Source: G965205725 sp965205725 (GTDB lineage: Bacteria; Pseudomonadota; Gammaproteobacteria; Pseudomonadales; Halieaceae). Taken from it: DNA of 64,000 bases. This document shows positions 24,819 to 33,476 of the stretch, piece after piece (within the stretch, counting starts at the first letter, position 1; the number at the start of each line of letters is the position of its first letter). The position numbers and the translations under genes were made by a program. Under the pieces are notes generated by a model. It searched no databases, was not told where the DNA came from, and saw only the letters and a program-made list of their open reading frames with translations. The DNA lies in assembly GCA_965205725.1 (NCBI GenBank), contig OZ242189.1, forward strand, positions 620,001 to 684,000, in the 5' to 3' direction.

Positions 24819-25418
24819 GTGAGCGCAGCTGAAGAAGATCAACAGCTGGTCAAGAAAGTCCAGGCTGGTGATAAGCGGGCATTCGATATGCTTGTGTTGA
24901 AGTATCAGCACAAGATATTCGGCTTGATATCCCGTTATGTAAAGGACAGCCACGAAGTACAGGATGTGGCCCAGGAAGCTTTTATCAGGGCCTACCGAGC
25001 ACTGCCTAATTTTCGTGGAGACAGTGCGTTTTACACCTGGCTGTATCGCATTGCCACCAATACCGCGAAAAATCACCTGGTATCTCGAGGCCGCCGGCCG
25101 CCGGGTACAGATGTTGAGGTGGAAGATGCTGAGTATTACGACGCGGGGTCAGCCCTGCGTGATGTGGATACACCCGAAAATCAGTTGTTTAGCCAGGAAT
25201 TGCAGGCGGTAGTAAACAACGCAATAAAGGAATTGCCAGATGATTTGCGTTCCGCTGTAACTTTACGTGAATTTGATGGTCTCAGCTACGAAGACATTTC
25301 CGATATTATGGATTGTCCAGTCGGAACGGTGCGATCACGAATATTTCGGGCCAGGGAGGCCATAGATAAACAGGTACAGGCTCAGTTGGACGGGGAAGCT
25401 GCGCGTGATGCCATATAG
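24819..25418 (+). CDS. rpoE: RNA polymerase sigma-E factor (AlgU/RpoE)
   Basis: An ECF sigma factor of 199 residues controlling the envelope-stress regulon. FRGDSAFYTWLYRIATNTAK and SYEDISDIMDCPVGTVRSRI match regions 2.4 and 4.2 of RpoE/AlgU almost exactly. I choose the GTG at 24819 because CGGAGG ends 6 bases upstream; the frame stays open to an earlier GTG at 24804. It heads the rpoE-rseA-rseB-rseC-mucD operon and is divergent from nadB. Confidence 0.96.
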   Translation: MSAAEEDQQLVKKVQAGDKRAFDMLVLKYQHKIFGLISRYVKDSHEVQDVAQEAFIRAYRALPNFRGDSAFYTWLYRIATNTAKNHLVSRGRRPPGTDVEVEDAEYYDAGSALRDVDTPENQLFSQELQAVVNNAIKELPDDLRSAVTLREFDGLSYEDISDIMDCPVGTVRSRIFRAREAIDKQVQAQLDGEAARDAI

Positions 25419-25441
25419 GATATATATGAGGATCAGTTGTA

Positions 25442-26107
25442 ATGAGTGAACAAATCAGAGAGTCGCTATCGGCCCTGATGGACAATGAGGCCAACGAGCT
25501 GGAAATGGAGCGCGTGCTGAGTCAGTCTCAGCAGAGTGGCCAGAGTGGCCAGAGTGGCCAGAGTGGCCAGAGTGGCGATGTGCGAGATACCTGGCAGCGT
25601 TATCACATGGCCCGGATGGCTATGCGTAGCAGCGCCCTGGCGCATAGCCTGGATATTTCCGCCGCCGTGCGTGACGCCCTCGATGCCAAAGAGACCGCGG
25701 CAGCTATAACGCCTGTAGCGCGGCCAATTAAATTCTCCGTCAAAGAAATGTTACGGCCAGCCGCCAGCATTGCTGTTGCCGCGTCGGTGTTTGCATCGGT
25801 GCTTGTCGGTAGCCAATTGTATGGATTGGCAGGCGCAGATTCGCGAACGGATGCGGTGAATATTCAAGCGGCTACCCGCGTTTCACCGGTTGGCATGGTG
25901 AATACAGTAGGTGGGTCTGCATTGAATGCCCGCTATGGCGCACCTGCCATGAAGTCCAGTAGGCAAAGTTCTGCTGTTGCCTACAACAACCTGGCGCGCA
26001 AGCAGTTGCGGCGATATATGTTGCCGCACATAGATGAGGCTGCACTCAATACGCCCCAGGGAATGATGCCTTATGCACGGCTCGCCAGTCTGCGTATTGA
26101 AAAGTAG
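25442..26107 (+). CDS. rseA: Anti-sigma-E factor RseA/MucA
   Basis: A 221-residue anti-sigma factor. The N-terminal cytoplasmic part (RESLSALMDNEANELEMERV) binds RpoE, one transmembrane segment lies near residues 102-124 (AASIAVAASVFASVLVG), and the periplasmic tail would be cut by DegS- and RseP-type proteases. Odd feature: between residues ~31 and 45, the linker inside the sigma-binding domain, a perfect nine-base repeat encodes five copies of Gln-Ser-Gly. Confidence 0.9.
   Translation: MSEQIRESLSALMDNEANELEMERVLSQSQQSGQSGQSGQSGQSGDVRDTWQRYHMARMAMRSSALAHSLDISAAVRDALDAKETAAAITPVARPIKFSVKEMLRPAASIAVAASVFASVLVGSQLYGLAGADSRTDAVNIQAATRVSPVGMVNTVGGSALNARYGAPAMKSSRQSSAVAYNNLARKQLRRYMLPHIDEAALNTPQGMMPYARLASLRIEK
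25532..25576 (+). repeat. Five perfect 9-bp tandem repeats inside rseA
   Basis: CAGAGTGGC is repeated five times without error, in frame, coding for Gln-Ser-Gly. Perfect identity suggests recent slippage expansion. Unit length divisible by three means copy-number change keeps the frame. Confidence 0.95.
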
Positions 26108-26122
26108 CGCTACGGTGTTCGC

Positions 26123-27082
26123 GTGCTTCGTTTGATTCTTTCCCTTGTACTGATGGTTCCAGCACTGGGCTGGGCCGCGTGTGCAACTGATCAGGATGCC
26201 CTGGCGTGGTTGGAGCGTATGTCTCGCAGCTTGCGGGAAGTGAGTTACCAGGGCATATTTACCTACCAGCATGGGGCGACCATGCAGGCCTTGAAAATCA
26301 GCCATTCCGTGTACGGTAATGGCGCAACCGAGCAAGTGACTCAGTTGAGTGGCCGCGGTGGTACCGTGCAAAGAACTGAGCATCCATTAGATTGTATTCA
26401 CCCTGGCAGCAAGTTGGTTCGTATCAGTTCTGGCTTTCACGACAGCGGCTGTGGACTGGCAGAGAATTACAGTTTAAAACTGGGTAGCAATGCTCGTATC
26501 GCTGGCCGTAAAGCACAGCTATTGCGTGTAATACCCAAAGATATGTATCGCTATGGTTACCGGATGGCTCTGGACAGTGAAACCGGCTTGTTGCTGCGCA
26601 GTCAAACACTCGCCCAGGACGGCAAGGTATTGGAGCATTTTCAGTTTGCTGACCTAAAGATAGGAACAGTGGAAGCCAGTGGCACACAAGTTGAAGTGCT
26701 GCACGAAGCCGGACACGGTCAGATGGGCCGTGCGGCAAGCGCCGCCAGACCAAGCGCCGCCAGACACGGTCGAACCAGCTCTTCCTGGGAAGCGAACTGG
26801 GTGCCCGAGGGGTTTATGTCTACGACCGAGGGCGATGTGGTTTCAGCGGAGAAAACTTATACCGATGGGCTGGCGGTGTTTAGCGTATTCATGGAGCAGC
26901 TTGAAAACGATATTCAGCCGGGGGAAGGTCGTGCGCGACAAGGCGGTACCACAGCGTATACCCGGGGTATACGCCTGGGTGGACAACCTGTGCTCATTAC
27001 AGTCATAGGTGAAGTACCTGTTAACACTGCGCGCATGGTTGCGAATTCTGTCAATTGGCTGGTAGCTGCTGATGCTCACTGA
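26123..27082 (+). CDS. rseB: Sigma-E regulatory protein RseB/MucB
   Basis: A 319-residue periplasmic protein that binds RseA and senses lipoprotein or LPS stress. Signal peptide MLRLILSLVLMVPALGWA, then WLERMSRSLREVSYQGIFTY near residues 30-49 is the classical MucB start. The initiation codon is GTG, 15 bases after the rseA stop. A low-complexity Ala-Ser-Arg stretch (AASAARPSAARHGR) near 205-218 joins the two domains. Confidence 0.94.
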   Translation: MLRLILSLVLMVPALGWAACATDQDALAWLERMSRSLREVSYQGIFTYQHGATMQALKISHSVYGNGATEQVTQLSGRGGTVQRTEHPLDCIHPGSKLVRISSGFHDSGCGLAENYSLKLGSNARIAGRKAQLLRVIPKDMYRYGYRMALDSETGLLLRSQTLAQDGKVLEHFQFADLKIGTVEASGTQVEVLHEAGHGQMGRAASAARPSAARHGRTSSSWEANWVPEGFMSTTEGDVVSAEKTYTDGLAVFSVFMEQLENDIQPGEGRARQGGTTAYTRGIRLGGQPVLITVIGEVPVNTARMVANSVNWLVAADAH

Positions 27083-27536
27083 AACCGGGCGTGTTGTAGC
27101 TATAGAGGCTGACAGTCTCTGGGTTGAGACCATACGCCAGAGTACCTGTGGTAGTTGCAGCGCACAAAAAGGTTGCGGCCATGGATTGCTCAATCAAATG
27201 CGCAGTGGTCGCAGCAATTATTTGCGGGTTCTACTCGGCAGTTATTCCGCTGAAGGGTTTAGCGTTGATAATCAGGTTCGAATCGCCATTCCGGAGCGGG
27301 TCGTTCTGCGTGGCTCGTTTGTTGTTTACATGCTGCCCTTGCTCACTGCTCTTTTATTTGCAGGTCTGGCCTCTGGCCTGAGTCGGGGTGGTGATTTGCT
27401 ATCTATCGCCGGAGCGGTGGGTGGCTTTATGGTTGGTATTGCGCTGGTGCGTTGGCACGCGCATATTCACAGGCACGATAGTCAATTGCAGCCGCAGCTA
27501 TTAGGCCTTGTCGGTTCTGCTCAAGTCCAGGGTTAG
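27072..27536 (+). CDS. rseC: RseC/MucC family protein
   Basis: A 154-residue inner-membrane protein. The N-terminal cysteine cluster CGSCSAQKGCG near residues 24-34 and two hydrophobic helices near 77-120 match RseC (E. coli) and MucC, which act in sigma-E control and SoxR reduction. It overlaps rseB by 11 bases. Confidence 0.92.
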   Translation: MLTETGRVVAIEADSLWVETIRQSTCGSCSAQKGCGHGLLNQMRSGRSNYLRVLLGSYSAEGFSVDNQVRIAIPERVVLRGSFVVYMLPLLTALLFAGLASGLSRGGDLLSIAGAVGGFMVGIALVRWHAHIHRHDSQLQPQLLGLVGSAQVQG

Positions 27537-27555
27537 TTTTTCTAGAGGTATTCTT

Positions 27556-28947
27556 ATGCGTATATCCGCAGCAAGGTTTATTACTGCGCTTTTAATATGG
27601 GTCGTGTCTCTGCAACTGCAAGCTGCAGCTTTACCTGATTTCAAGCCCATTGTTGAAAAAAATACTCCAGCGGTGGTTAAGATTATGGTGGAGTATAAGG
27701 CCGCTGAGTCCAAGCGGATGGAGCGCAATAATCCGAATCAGCAGATACCGGAGTATCTGCGCCGCTTCTTTGAATTTCGAGGTCAGCCGCAGCAACAAAG
27801 GCAGTCAATGGGTTCGGGATTCATCTTGTCTGCGGACGGATATATCGTTACCAATAACCATGTGGTAGACCGCGCCGACAGGGTGACAGTTCGGCTCATT
27901 GACCGCCGTGAATTTGTCGCTGAAGTCGTCGGGCTTGATCCCAGGTCGGATCTGGCCTTGTTAAAAGTGAACGCGAAAAACTTGCCTGTTTTAAAGTTGG
28001 GAGCACCTGGTGAACTGGAAGTAGGGGAATGGGTTTTGGCCATTGGTTCGCCGTTTGGTCTGGATTACTCGGTGACCGCTGGCATCGTTAGTGCCAAGGG
28101 CCGCAGTTTACCCAGCGAAGACGGAGACTATGTTCCATTCATTCAAACCGATGTGGCCATAAACCCTGGCAATTCAGGAGGCCCGCTGTTCAATCTGGAC
28201 GGCCAGGTTGTCGGCGTGAACTCTCAGATCTATACCCGTAGTGGCGGCTCAATTGGCTTGTCCTTCGCCATACCGGTAAGCGTCGTCACCAACGTAGTGG
28301 AGCAGCTCAAGGATACGGGACATGTGACACGGGGCTGGTTGGGTGTGACCGTTCAGGATGTGGATAAGAATCTGGCTGAGTCATTCGGTTTGGACAAGCC
28401 AATGGGCGCACTGATATCGCAATTGCAGGCAGCAGGACCCGCTGAGGCGAGTGGCTTACAGGCTGGCGACATTATTGTTAAATTCGATGGTCAGCCGATA
28501 GGGCGCTCTTCCGACCTGCCGCATGTCGTCGGGCTGGTTCGCCCCGGTACCCGCGTTAAAGTTGAAATTGTTCGTGAACAGAGGCGAAAAACACTGATGC
28601 TCCAGGTCGGTGGTCTCGATGCAGATGAAAAACCCAGTATTGCTGCCGCCGGGGAATCACCCCAGGCTACAGGCAGCCTGGGACTGATTGTCGCTGAGAT
28701 TGAGGAGCGACAGCAGAGTCAATGGGGCATTTCAGGAGGTGTTGTTGTTGCTCAGGTCGTGCCGGGAGAGCCAGCCGGCGAAGCGGGTATCATGCGGGGC
28801 GACGTGATTACCCTGATTGGCTCGGTGCCGATTAACTCAGTTGCAGCCTATGAAAGCGCCGTTTCCGAGTTAAGATCCGGGCAGTCTGTGCATTTGCGGG
28901 TCATCCGCCGGGGCTCCCCTCTGTTTATTGGACTTAAACCCAAATAA
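27556..28947 (+). CDS. mucD: Periplasmic serine protease DegQ/MucD
   Basis: A 463-residue HtrA protease. Signal peptide near residues 1-23, then the catalytic triad: His in VTNNHVVD, Asp in RSDLALLKV and Ser in GNSGGPLF. Two PDZ domains follow (GVTVQDVDKNLAE onward, and a second from about residue 370). The start at 27556 is preferred to the overlapping TTG/ATG upstream because the signal peptide begins there and AGAGGT precedes it. It degrades misfolded envelope proteins and is typically sigma-E controlled. Confidence 0.95.
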   Translation: MRISAARFITALLIWVVSLQLQAAALPDFKPIVEKNTPAVVKIMVEYKAAESKRMERNNPNQQIPEYLRRFFEFRGQPQQQRQSMGSGFILSADGYIVTNNHVVDRADRVTVRLIDRREFVAEVVGLDPRSDLALLKVNAKNLPVLKLGAPGELEVGEWVLAIGSPFGLDYSVTAGIVSAKGRSLPSEDGDYVPFIQTDVAINPGNSGGPLFNLDGQVVGVNSQIYTRSGGSIGLSFAIPVSVVTNVVEQLKDTGHVTRGWLGVTVQDVDKNLAESFGLDKPMGALISQLQAAGPAEASGLQAGDIIVKFDGQPIGRSSDLPHVVGLVRPGTRVKVEIVREQRRKTLMLQVGGLDADEKPSIAAAGESPQATGSLGLIVAEIEERQQSQWGISGGVVVAQVVPGEPAGEAGIMRGDVITLIGSVPINSVAAYESAVSELRSGQSVHLRVIRRGSPLFIGLKPK

Positions 28948-28965
28948 TTCCCTGCTCAACCCGCG

Positions 28966-28994
28966 TGGCGTGCGTACTGCCATGCGGGTATAAT
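28966..28994 (+). promoter_or_regulatory. Candidate promoter of lepA
   Basis: A perfect TATAAT (28989-28994) with a weak TGGCGT 17 bases upstream lies 35 bases before the lepA start, in the gap after mucD. The -35 match is poor, so this is a moderate call. Confidence 0.45.
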
Positions 28995-29028
28995 CGCGCG
29001 CTTTTCGGCAAGCGGTAATTCCCAGCCT

Positions 29029-30828
29029 GTGAGTAATCTGGACCTAATACGTAATTTTTCGATCATTGCCCATATCGACCATGGCAAATCGACCCTAGCT
29101 GATCGATTCATCCAGATTTGTGGCGGTTTGAGTGAGCGAGAAATGGATGAGCAAGTGCTGGATTCCATGGATATCGAGCGCGAACGTGGTATTACCATCA
29201 AAGCCCAGAGTGTCACGCTCAACTACCGGGCGAAAGATGGCAAGACCTATCAGCTCAATTTCATTGATACCCCTGGGCATGTGGATTTCACTTACGAGGT
29301 GTCTCGCTCACTGGCAGCCTGTGAGGGCGCGTTGCTGGTTGTCGATGCAGGGCAGGGTGTAGAGGCCCAGTCGGTGGCCAATTGTTATACTGCCATCGAG
29401 CAGGGCCTGGAAGTTCTGCCTATTCTCAACAAAATGGATCTGCCCCAGGCTGAACCCGAGCGCGTCAAAATTGAAATCGAAGAGATCATTGGTATCAATG
29501 CATCAAATGCCTGTGCAGTCAGTGCCAAATCAGGTATGGGTGTGGAGGATGCTCTGGAATACCTGGTGGCGACCATTCCCGCACCCCAGGGGGATTTGGA
29601 CGGCCCCTTGCAGGCGCTGATTATTGATAGCTGGTTTGACAATTACCTGGGTGTGGTTTCCCTGGTGCGTGTTAAGCATGGAGTGCTGCGCAAAGGCGAT
29701 AAAATTGCTGCGGTTTCCATCGGCAAGTCGCACGGGGTCGACAGTGTTGGTATTTTTACTCCGAAGCGTGAAGAAACCGGTGTTCTTCGCGCCGGTGAAG
29801 TGGGCTTCGTGGTTGCTGGAATCAAAGACATTCACGGCGCTCCGGTTGGTGACACATTGATACATGCGGGCAACATCGAAGTGACTGCGCTCCCTGGATT
29901 TAAAGTAATCAGACCGCAGGTCTATGCGGGAATTTTCACCATAGCTACCGACGACTATGAAGATTTTCGCGAGGCATTGGGAAAGCTGACACTCAACGAT
30001 GCTTCGCTGTTTTACGAGCCTGAAACTTCAGACGCTTTGGGTTTTGGTTTTCGCTGCGGTTTCCTGGGTATGTTGCATATGGAAATCATTCAGGAGCGAC
30101 TGGAACGTGAATACGATCTCGATCTGATTACCACAGCACCTACAGTGATTTACCAAGTGCTGCGCAATGACGGTCAGGTGGTGCATGTCGATAATCCCTC
30201 GGCACTGCCCGACCCTGGCGAAGTGGATGAAATGCGCGAGCCCATTGTGCAGGCAAATATACTGGTGCCGCAGGAGCACTTGGGCAATGTGTTGAGGCTT
30301 TGCACTGAAAAACGGGGCAGGCAGAAAGACATGCAGTTTCTCGGGCAGCAGGTTGCAGTGACTTATGAGCTGCCCATGGCGGAAGTTGTAATGGATTTCT
30401 TTGATCGTTTGAAGTCTGTTAGCAGGGGCTATGCCTCATTGGATTATAGCTTTGTGCGTTTTGAAAAAGCTGACTTGGTGCGGTTGGATGTGCTGATTAA
30501 TGCCGAGCGCGTCGATGCGCTGGCGATTATCGTACACAGAAATCAGGTGCAATCACGCGGTCGCTCGCTGACCGAGAAAATGAAAGAATTGATCCCCCGG
30601 CAGATGTTTGACGTAGCAATTCAAGCAGCCGTGGGTGGAAAAGTAGTTGCGCGACAAACCGTTAAAGCCCTGCGTAAGAACGTAACCGCCAAGTGTTATG
30701 GAGGCGATGTGAGCCGCAAGCGCAAGTTGCTGGAGAAGCAAAAAGCGGGCAAGAAGCGTATGAAACAGGTCGGTAGTGTAGAAATACCACAATCAGCCTT
30801 TTTGGCCGTACTGAAGAGCGACGGCTGA
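29029..30828 (+). CDS. lepA: Elongation factor 4 (LepA)
   Basis: A 599-residue translational GTPase. G1 is AHIDHGKSTLADR near residues 13-25, G2 in ERGITIKAQSV near 51-61, G3 DTPGHVDF near 80-87, and G4 NKMD. The family-specific C-terminal domain ends in GKKRMKQVGSVEIPQSAF. The start codon is GTG. lepB follows by 14 bases. Confidence 0.97.
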   Translation: MSNLDLIRNFSIIAHIDHGKSTLADRFIQICGGLSEREMDEQVLDSMDIERERGITIKAQSVTLNYRAKDGKTYQLNFIDTPGHVDFTYEVSRSLAACEGALLVVDAGQGVEAQSVANCYTAIEQGLEVLPILNKMDLPQAEPERVKIEIEEIIGINASNACAVSAKSGMGVEDALEYLVATIPAPQGDLDGPLQALIIDSWFDNYLGVVSLVRVKHGVLRKGDKIAAVSIGKSHGVDSVGIFTPKREETGVLRAGEVGFVVAGIKDIHGAPVGDTLIHAGNIEVTALPGFKVIRPQVYAGIFTIATDDYEDFREALGKLTLNDASLFYEPETSDALGFGFRCGFLGMLHMEIIQERLEREYDLDLITTAPTVIYQVLRNDGQVVHVDNPSALPDPGEVDEMREPIVQANILVPQEHLGNVLRLCTEKRGRQKDMQFLGQQVAVTYELPMAEVVMDFFDRLKSVSRGYASLDYSFVRFEKADLVRLDVLINAERVDALAIIVHRNQVQSRGRSLTEKMKELIPRQMFDVAIQAAVGGKVVARQTVKALRKNVTAKCYGGDVSRKRKLLEKQKAGKKRMKQVGSVEIPQSAFLAVLKSDG

Positions 30829-30842
30829 CGGAGCCTTAATAA

Positions 30843-31682
30843 ATGGATATCGACTTCCCACTGATTCTTGTCATCCTCGTATTTGGTAGTGGCCTCATTT
30901 GGCTGGCGGATTATGTATTGTTAGCTCCGGGGCGCACTCGGGCGCTGGGCCAATTGCGACTGGACTACCCTGAGTGGGAGCAAGACAACAGCCCCCACAA
31001 ACTGGAATATGAAAAGCGTAGCCAGTCTGTTATTGCAGAACCCGTGGTGGTTGAGTACGCGCGATCTTTTTTCCCGGTACTGCTGATTGTATTCGTACTG
31101 CGCTCCTTTTTGGTTGAGCCGTTCCAGATACCCACCTCTTCAATGGTACCCACTTTGGCCGTAGGGGATTACATACTGGTTAATAAATATACTTATGGCA
31201 TTCGATTACCAGTGATTCGCACCAAAGTGTTGGCCATCAATGAGCCCGAACGCGGCGATGTGATGGTATTCTTCCCCCCTCACATGGATGACACCTACTT
31301 CATTAAGCGGGTGATAGGCGTGCCGGGGGATACGGTTCATTACGCTGACAAGAAACTTTATGTTAATGACAAAGAGTATACCCAGGAGCTATTGGCTCGG
31401 CTGCCGCCGTCGCGGCCTCGTTACCAGATCAGTTCCGAAGTGACCGGCGATGTCACACACGAAATTCAAACTGATTTATTGCGTCGAGATGACAATTTCA
31501 AAGTGATTGTGAAACCCGGCCACTATTTTATGATGGGTGACAACCGCGATAACAGCAGCGATAGCCGGGTTTGGGGTCAGGTACCGGAACGAGATATAGT
31601 CGGGAGAGCCTTTGCCATCTGGATGCACTGGGAATCCCTGTTTTCAGTGCCAAGCTTCAAGCGCGTTGGCTCAATCGACTAA
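30843..31682 (+). CDS. lepB: Signal peptidase I
   Basis: A 279-residue inner-membrane protease. An N-terminal membrane helix is near residues 4-25 and a second near 77-92. The catalytic Ser is in IPTSSMVPTLAVGDYI near 96-111, the catalytic Lys in YFIKRVIGVPGD near 150-161, and the GDNRDNSSDSR box near 234-244. It cleaves Sec and Tat signal peptides. It is second in the lepA-lepB pair. Confidence 0.96.
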   Translation: MDIDFPLILVILVFGSGLIWLADYVLLAPGRTRALGQLRLDYPEWEQDNSPHKLEYEKRSQSVIAEPVVVEYARSFFPVLLIVFVLRSFLVEPFQIPTSSMVPTLAVGDYILVNKYTYGIRLPVIRTKVLAINEPERGDVMVFFPPHMDDTYFIKRVIGVPGDTVHYADKKLYVNDKEYTQELLARLPPSRPRYQISSEVTGDVTHEIQTDLLRRDDNFKVIVKPGHYFMMGDNRDNSSDSRVWGQVPERDIVGRAFAIWMHWESLFSVPSFKRVGSID

Positions 31683-31707
31683 TGTTCGCAATGGTGGGAG
31701 GTAGACC

Positions 31708-31883
31708 ATGTTGAGAAGGAAAACCAGGCAAACCGGTGTACCTGTGCCGGGAATTCTTATTACTGCGGCCTTGCTGTCGTTTTTTGATATTTGATTGAGG
31801 TGAACTATGAAACTCGCACGCCCTTGTTTGAAGGGGTAGACGCAGTGCCTGTTTTGAACGACCTCAAGTACACGCTCAAATAG
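31708..31883 (+). pseudogene. Collapsed DUF4845 gene between lepB and rnc
   Basis: The N-terminal reading MLRRKTRQTGV, then ILITAALLSFF, is the start of a DUF4845 protein (one N-terminal membrane helix), the gene normally found between lepB and rnc. A stop follows at about codon 28. The family's C-terminal sequence then resumes in another frame (NYETRTPLFEGVDAVPVLND) up to the TAG at 31881. The middle of the gene, roughly half its usual length, is missing. It is the remains of an internally deleted gene. Confidence 0.75.
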
Positions 31884-31895
31884 TATTTATCGCCA

Positions 31896-32576
31896 GTGCC
31901 GCTAGCAATCGCTCAGTTAGAAAAAGCACTGGCCTATCGTTTCAGAGATTCCGGGCTGCTCGAACGGGCGTTGACACACCGCAGTTGTGGTGCTCGCAAC
32001 AATGAGCGCCTGGAGTTTTTGGGAGACTCTATTCTCAATCACATTATTGCCGAAGCACTATTCTATAAATTTAGGAGTGTACGAGAAGGCGGGATGAGCC
32101 GCATGCGGGCATCTCTGGTGAAAGGTGAAACATTGGCGCAGGTCGCAGCAGAGATCGATCTTGGCAGTTACATCAGGCTGGGCCCAGGTGAGATGAGAAG
32201 CGGTGGTCAAAGGCGGGCTTCTATACTTGCAGATACCCTGGAAGCCATAATAGGCGCCTGCTTGCTCGACAGTGATGTTGAACGATGTCGACAACTGGTG
32301 ATGTCTTTGTTTGCAACGCGGTTGGAGTTGTTGTCAGCGGACACACTGGCAAAAGACAGCAAGACGCAGCTTCAGGAATATCTACAGAGTCGCGGCAAGG
32401 CATTGCCAGACTATCAGTTGGATCAGATCAGCGGCGCTGAACACGAGAAAGAGTTTCGAGTGCGCTGTGATTTGCCCGAATTTTCCCTGAGCTATAGCGG
32501 CAGCGGCAGCAGTCGCCGTAAGGCAGAACAAATGGCCGCAGGCCTGGCACTGGCGGAGTTATGGAATCGTGGCTGA
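31896..32576 (+). CDS. rnc: Ribonuclease III
   Basis: A 226-residue double-strand-specific ribonuclease. The signature NERLEFLGDSIL is near residues 35-46, the second catalytic acidic pair in ADTLEAIIGA near 112-121, and the dsRNA-binding domain occupies about 155-226. The start is GTG. It overlaps era by 8 bases. Confidence 0.96.
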   Translation: MPLAIAQLEKALAYRFRDSGLLERALTHRSCGARNNERLEFLGDSILNHIIAEALFYKFRSVREGGMSRMRASLVKGETLAQVAAEIDLGSYIRLGPGEMRSGGQRRASILADTLEAIIGACLLDSDVERCRQLVMSLFATRLELLSADTLAKDSKTQLQEYLQSRGKALPDYQLDQISGAEHEKEFRVRCDLPEFSLSYSGSGSSRRKAEQMAAGLALAELWNRG

Positions 32577-33462
32577 GAAGCAGCGCACTGGATATGTGGC
32601 TATTGTCGGGCGTCCCAATGTGGGCAAGTCCACCTTATTGAATCATATGCTGGGTCAGAAGATCAGCATTACCTCACGCAAGCCACAAACCACCAGGCAT
32701 CAGGTTTTGGGTATAAAAACTGAAACAGATACCCAGATTATTTTTGTCGATACTCCCGGTTTGCATAAGCGCGAGTTCAAGGCGATTAACCGTTATATGA
32801 ACCGGGCTGCAAGCAGCGCCATTGGCGACGTTGATATCGTTGTGATGGTACTGGATCGCACCGCGTGGACCGACGAAGACGAGTGGGTTTTCGAACAGGT
32901 CAGCGCCGCCCAAACGCCAGTGATACTGGTGATCAATAAAATCGACTTGCTCAATGATAAAGCCAGGCTGCTCCCGCATATTGAAGGCCTGGCCGAGCGC
33001 TACGATTTCAAAGGCATTTTCCCAGTATCAGCGCTCAATCAGCACAATGTGGATGAGTTGGAGCGGCTGATTGTAGCTGAGCTGCCCCAGGGAGGGCATT
33101 TTTTCCCAGAGGATCAGATTACGGATCGCAGCCAGCGTTTTTTGGCAGCCGAGATAGTGCGTGAGAAAATTATCCGCCAGTTAGGTGATGAGTTGCCTTA
33201 TGCGGTAGCGGTGGCAATCGATGAATTCAGGCACGATGGAAAAACATTACATATCTCCGCGACTATTTTTGTAGAGCGGAACGGTCAAAAGCGAATTCTG
33301 ATTGGCGAGGGTGGCTCTCGCTTGCGCCCAATAGGGGCGGCAGCGCGCCGTGACATGGAGCCCTTGTTTGATTCAAAAATCATGCTGCGGCTTTGGGTCA
33401 AAGTTAAGTCTGGCTGGTCTGATGACGAGCGGGCCTTGCGAAGCCTTGGCTATTGGGACTAG
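32569..33462 (+). CDS. era: GTPase Era
   Basis: A 297-residue GTPase for 16S rRNA maturation. G1 GRPNVGKSTLLN near residues 14-25, switch I KPQTTRHQVLGI near 38-49, G3 DTPGLHK near 62-68, G4 NKIDLL near 123-128, and a C-terminal KH domain with IGEGGSRLRPIG near 244-255. The rnc-era coupling is standard. Confidence 0.97.
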   Translation: MAEKQRTGYVAIVGRPNVGKSTLLNHMLGQKISITSRKPQTTRHQVLGIKTETDTQIIFVDTPGLHKREFKAINRYMNRAASSAIGDVDIVVMVLDRTAWTDEDEWVFEQVSAAQTPVILVINKIDLLNDKARLLPHIEGLAERYDFKGIFPVSALNQHNVDELERLIVAELPQGGHFFPEDQITDRSQRFLAAEIVREKIIRQLGDELPYAVAVAIDEFRHDGKTLHISATIFVERNGQKRILIGEGGSRLRPIGAAARRDMEPLFDSKIMLRLWVKVKSGWSDDERALRSLGYWD

Positions 33463-33476
33463 CTCGGTCGCTCTGT

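Noticed and set aside
25532..25576. Short tandem repeats considered as a CRISPR array
   Set aside because: Units are 9 bases with no spacers and are in-frame coding sequence.
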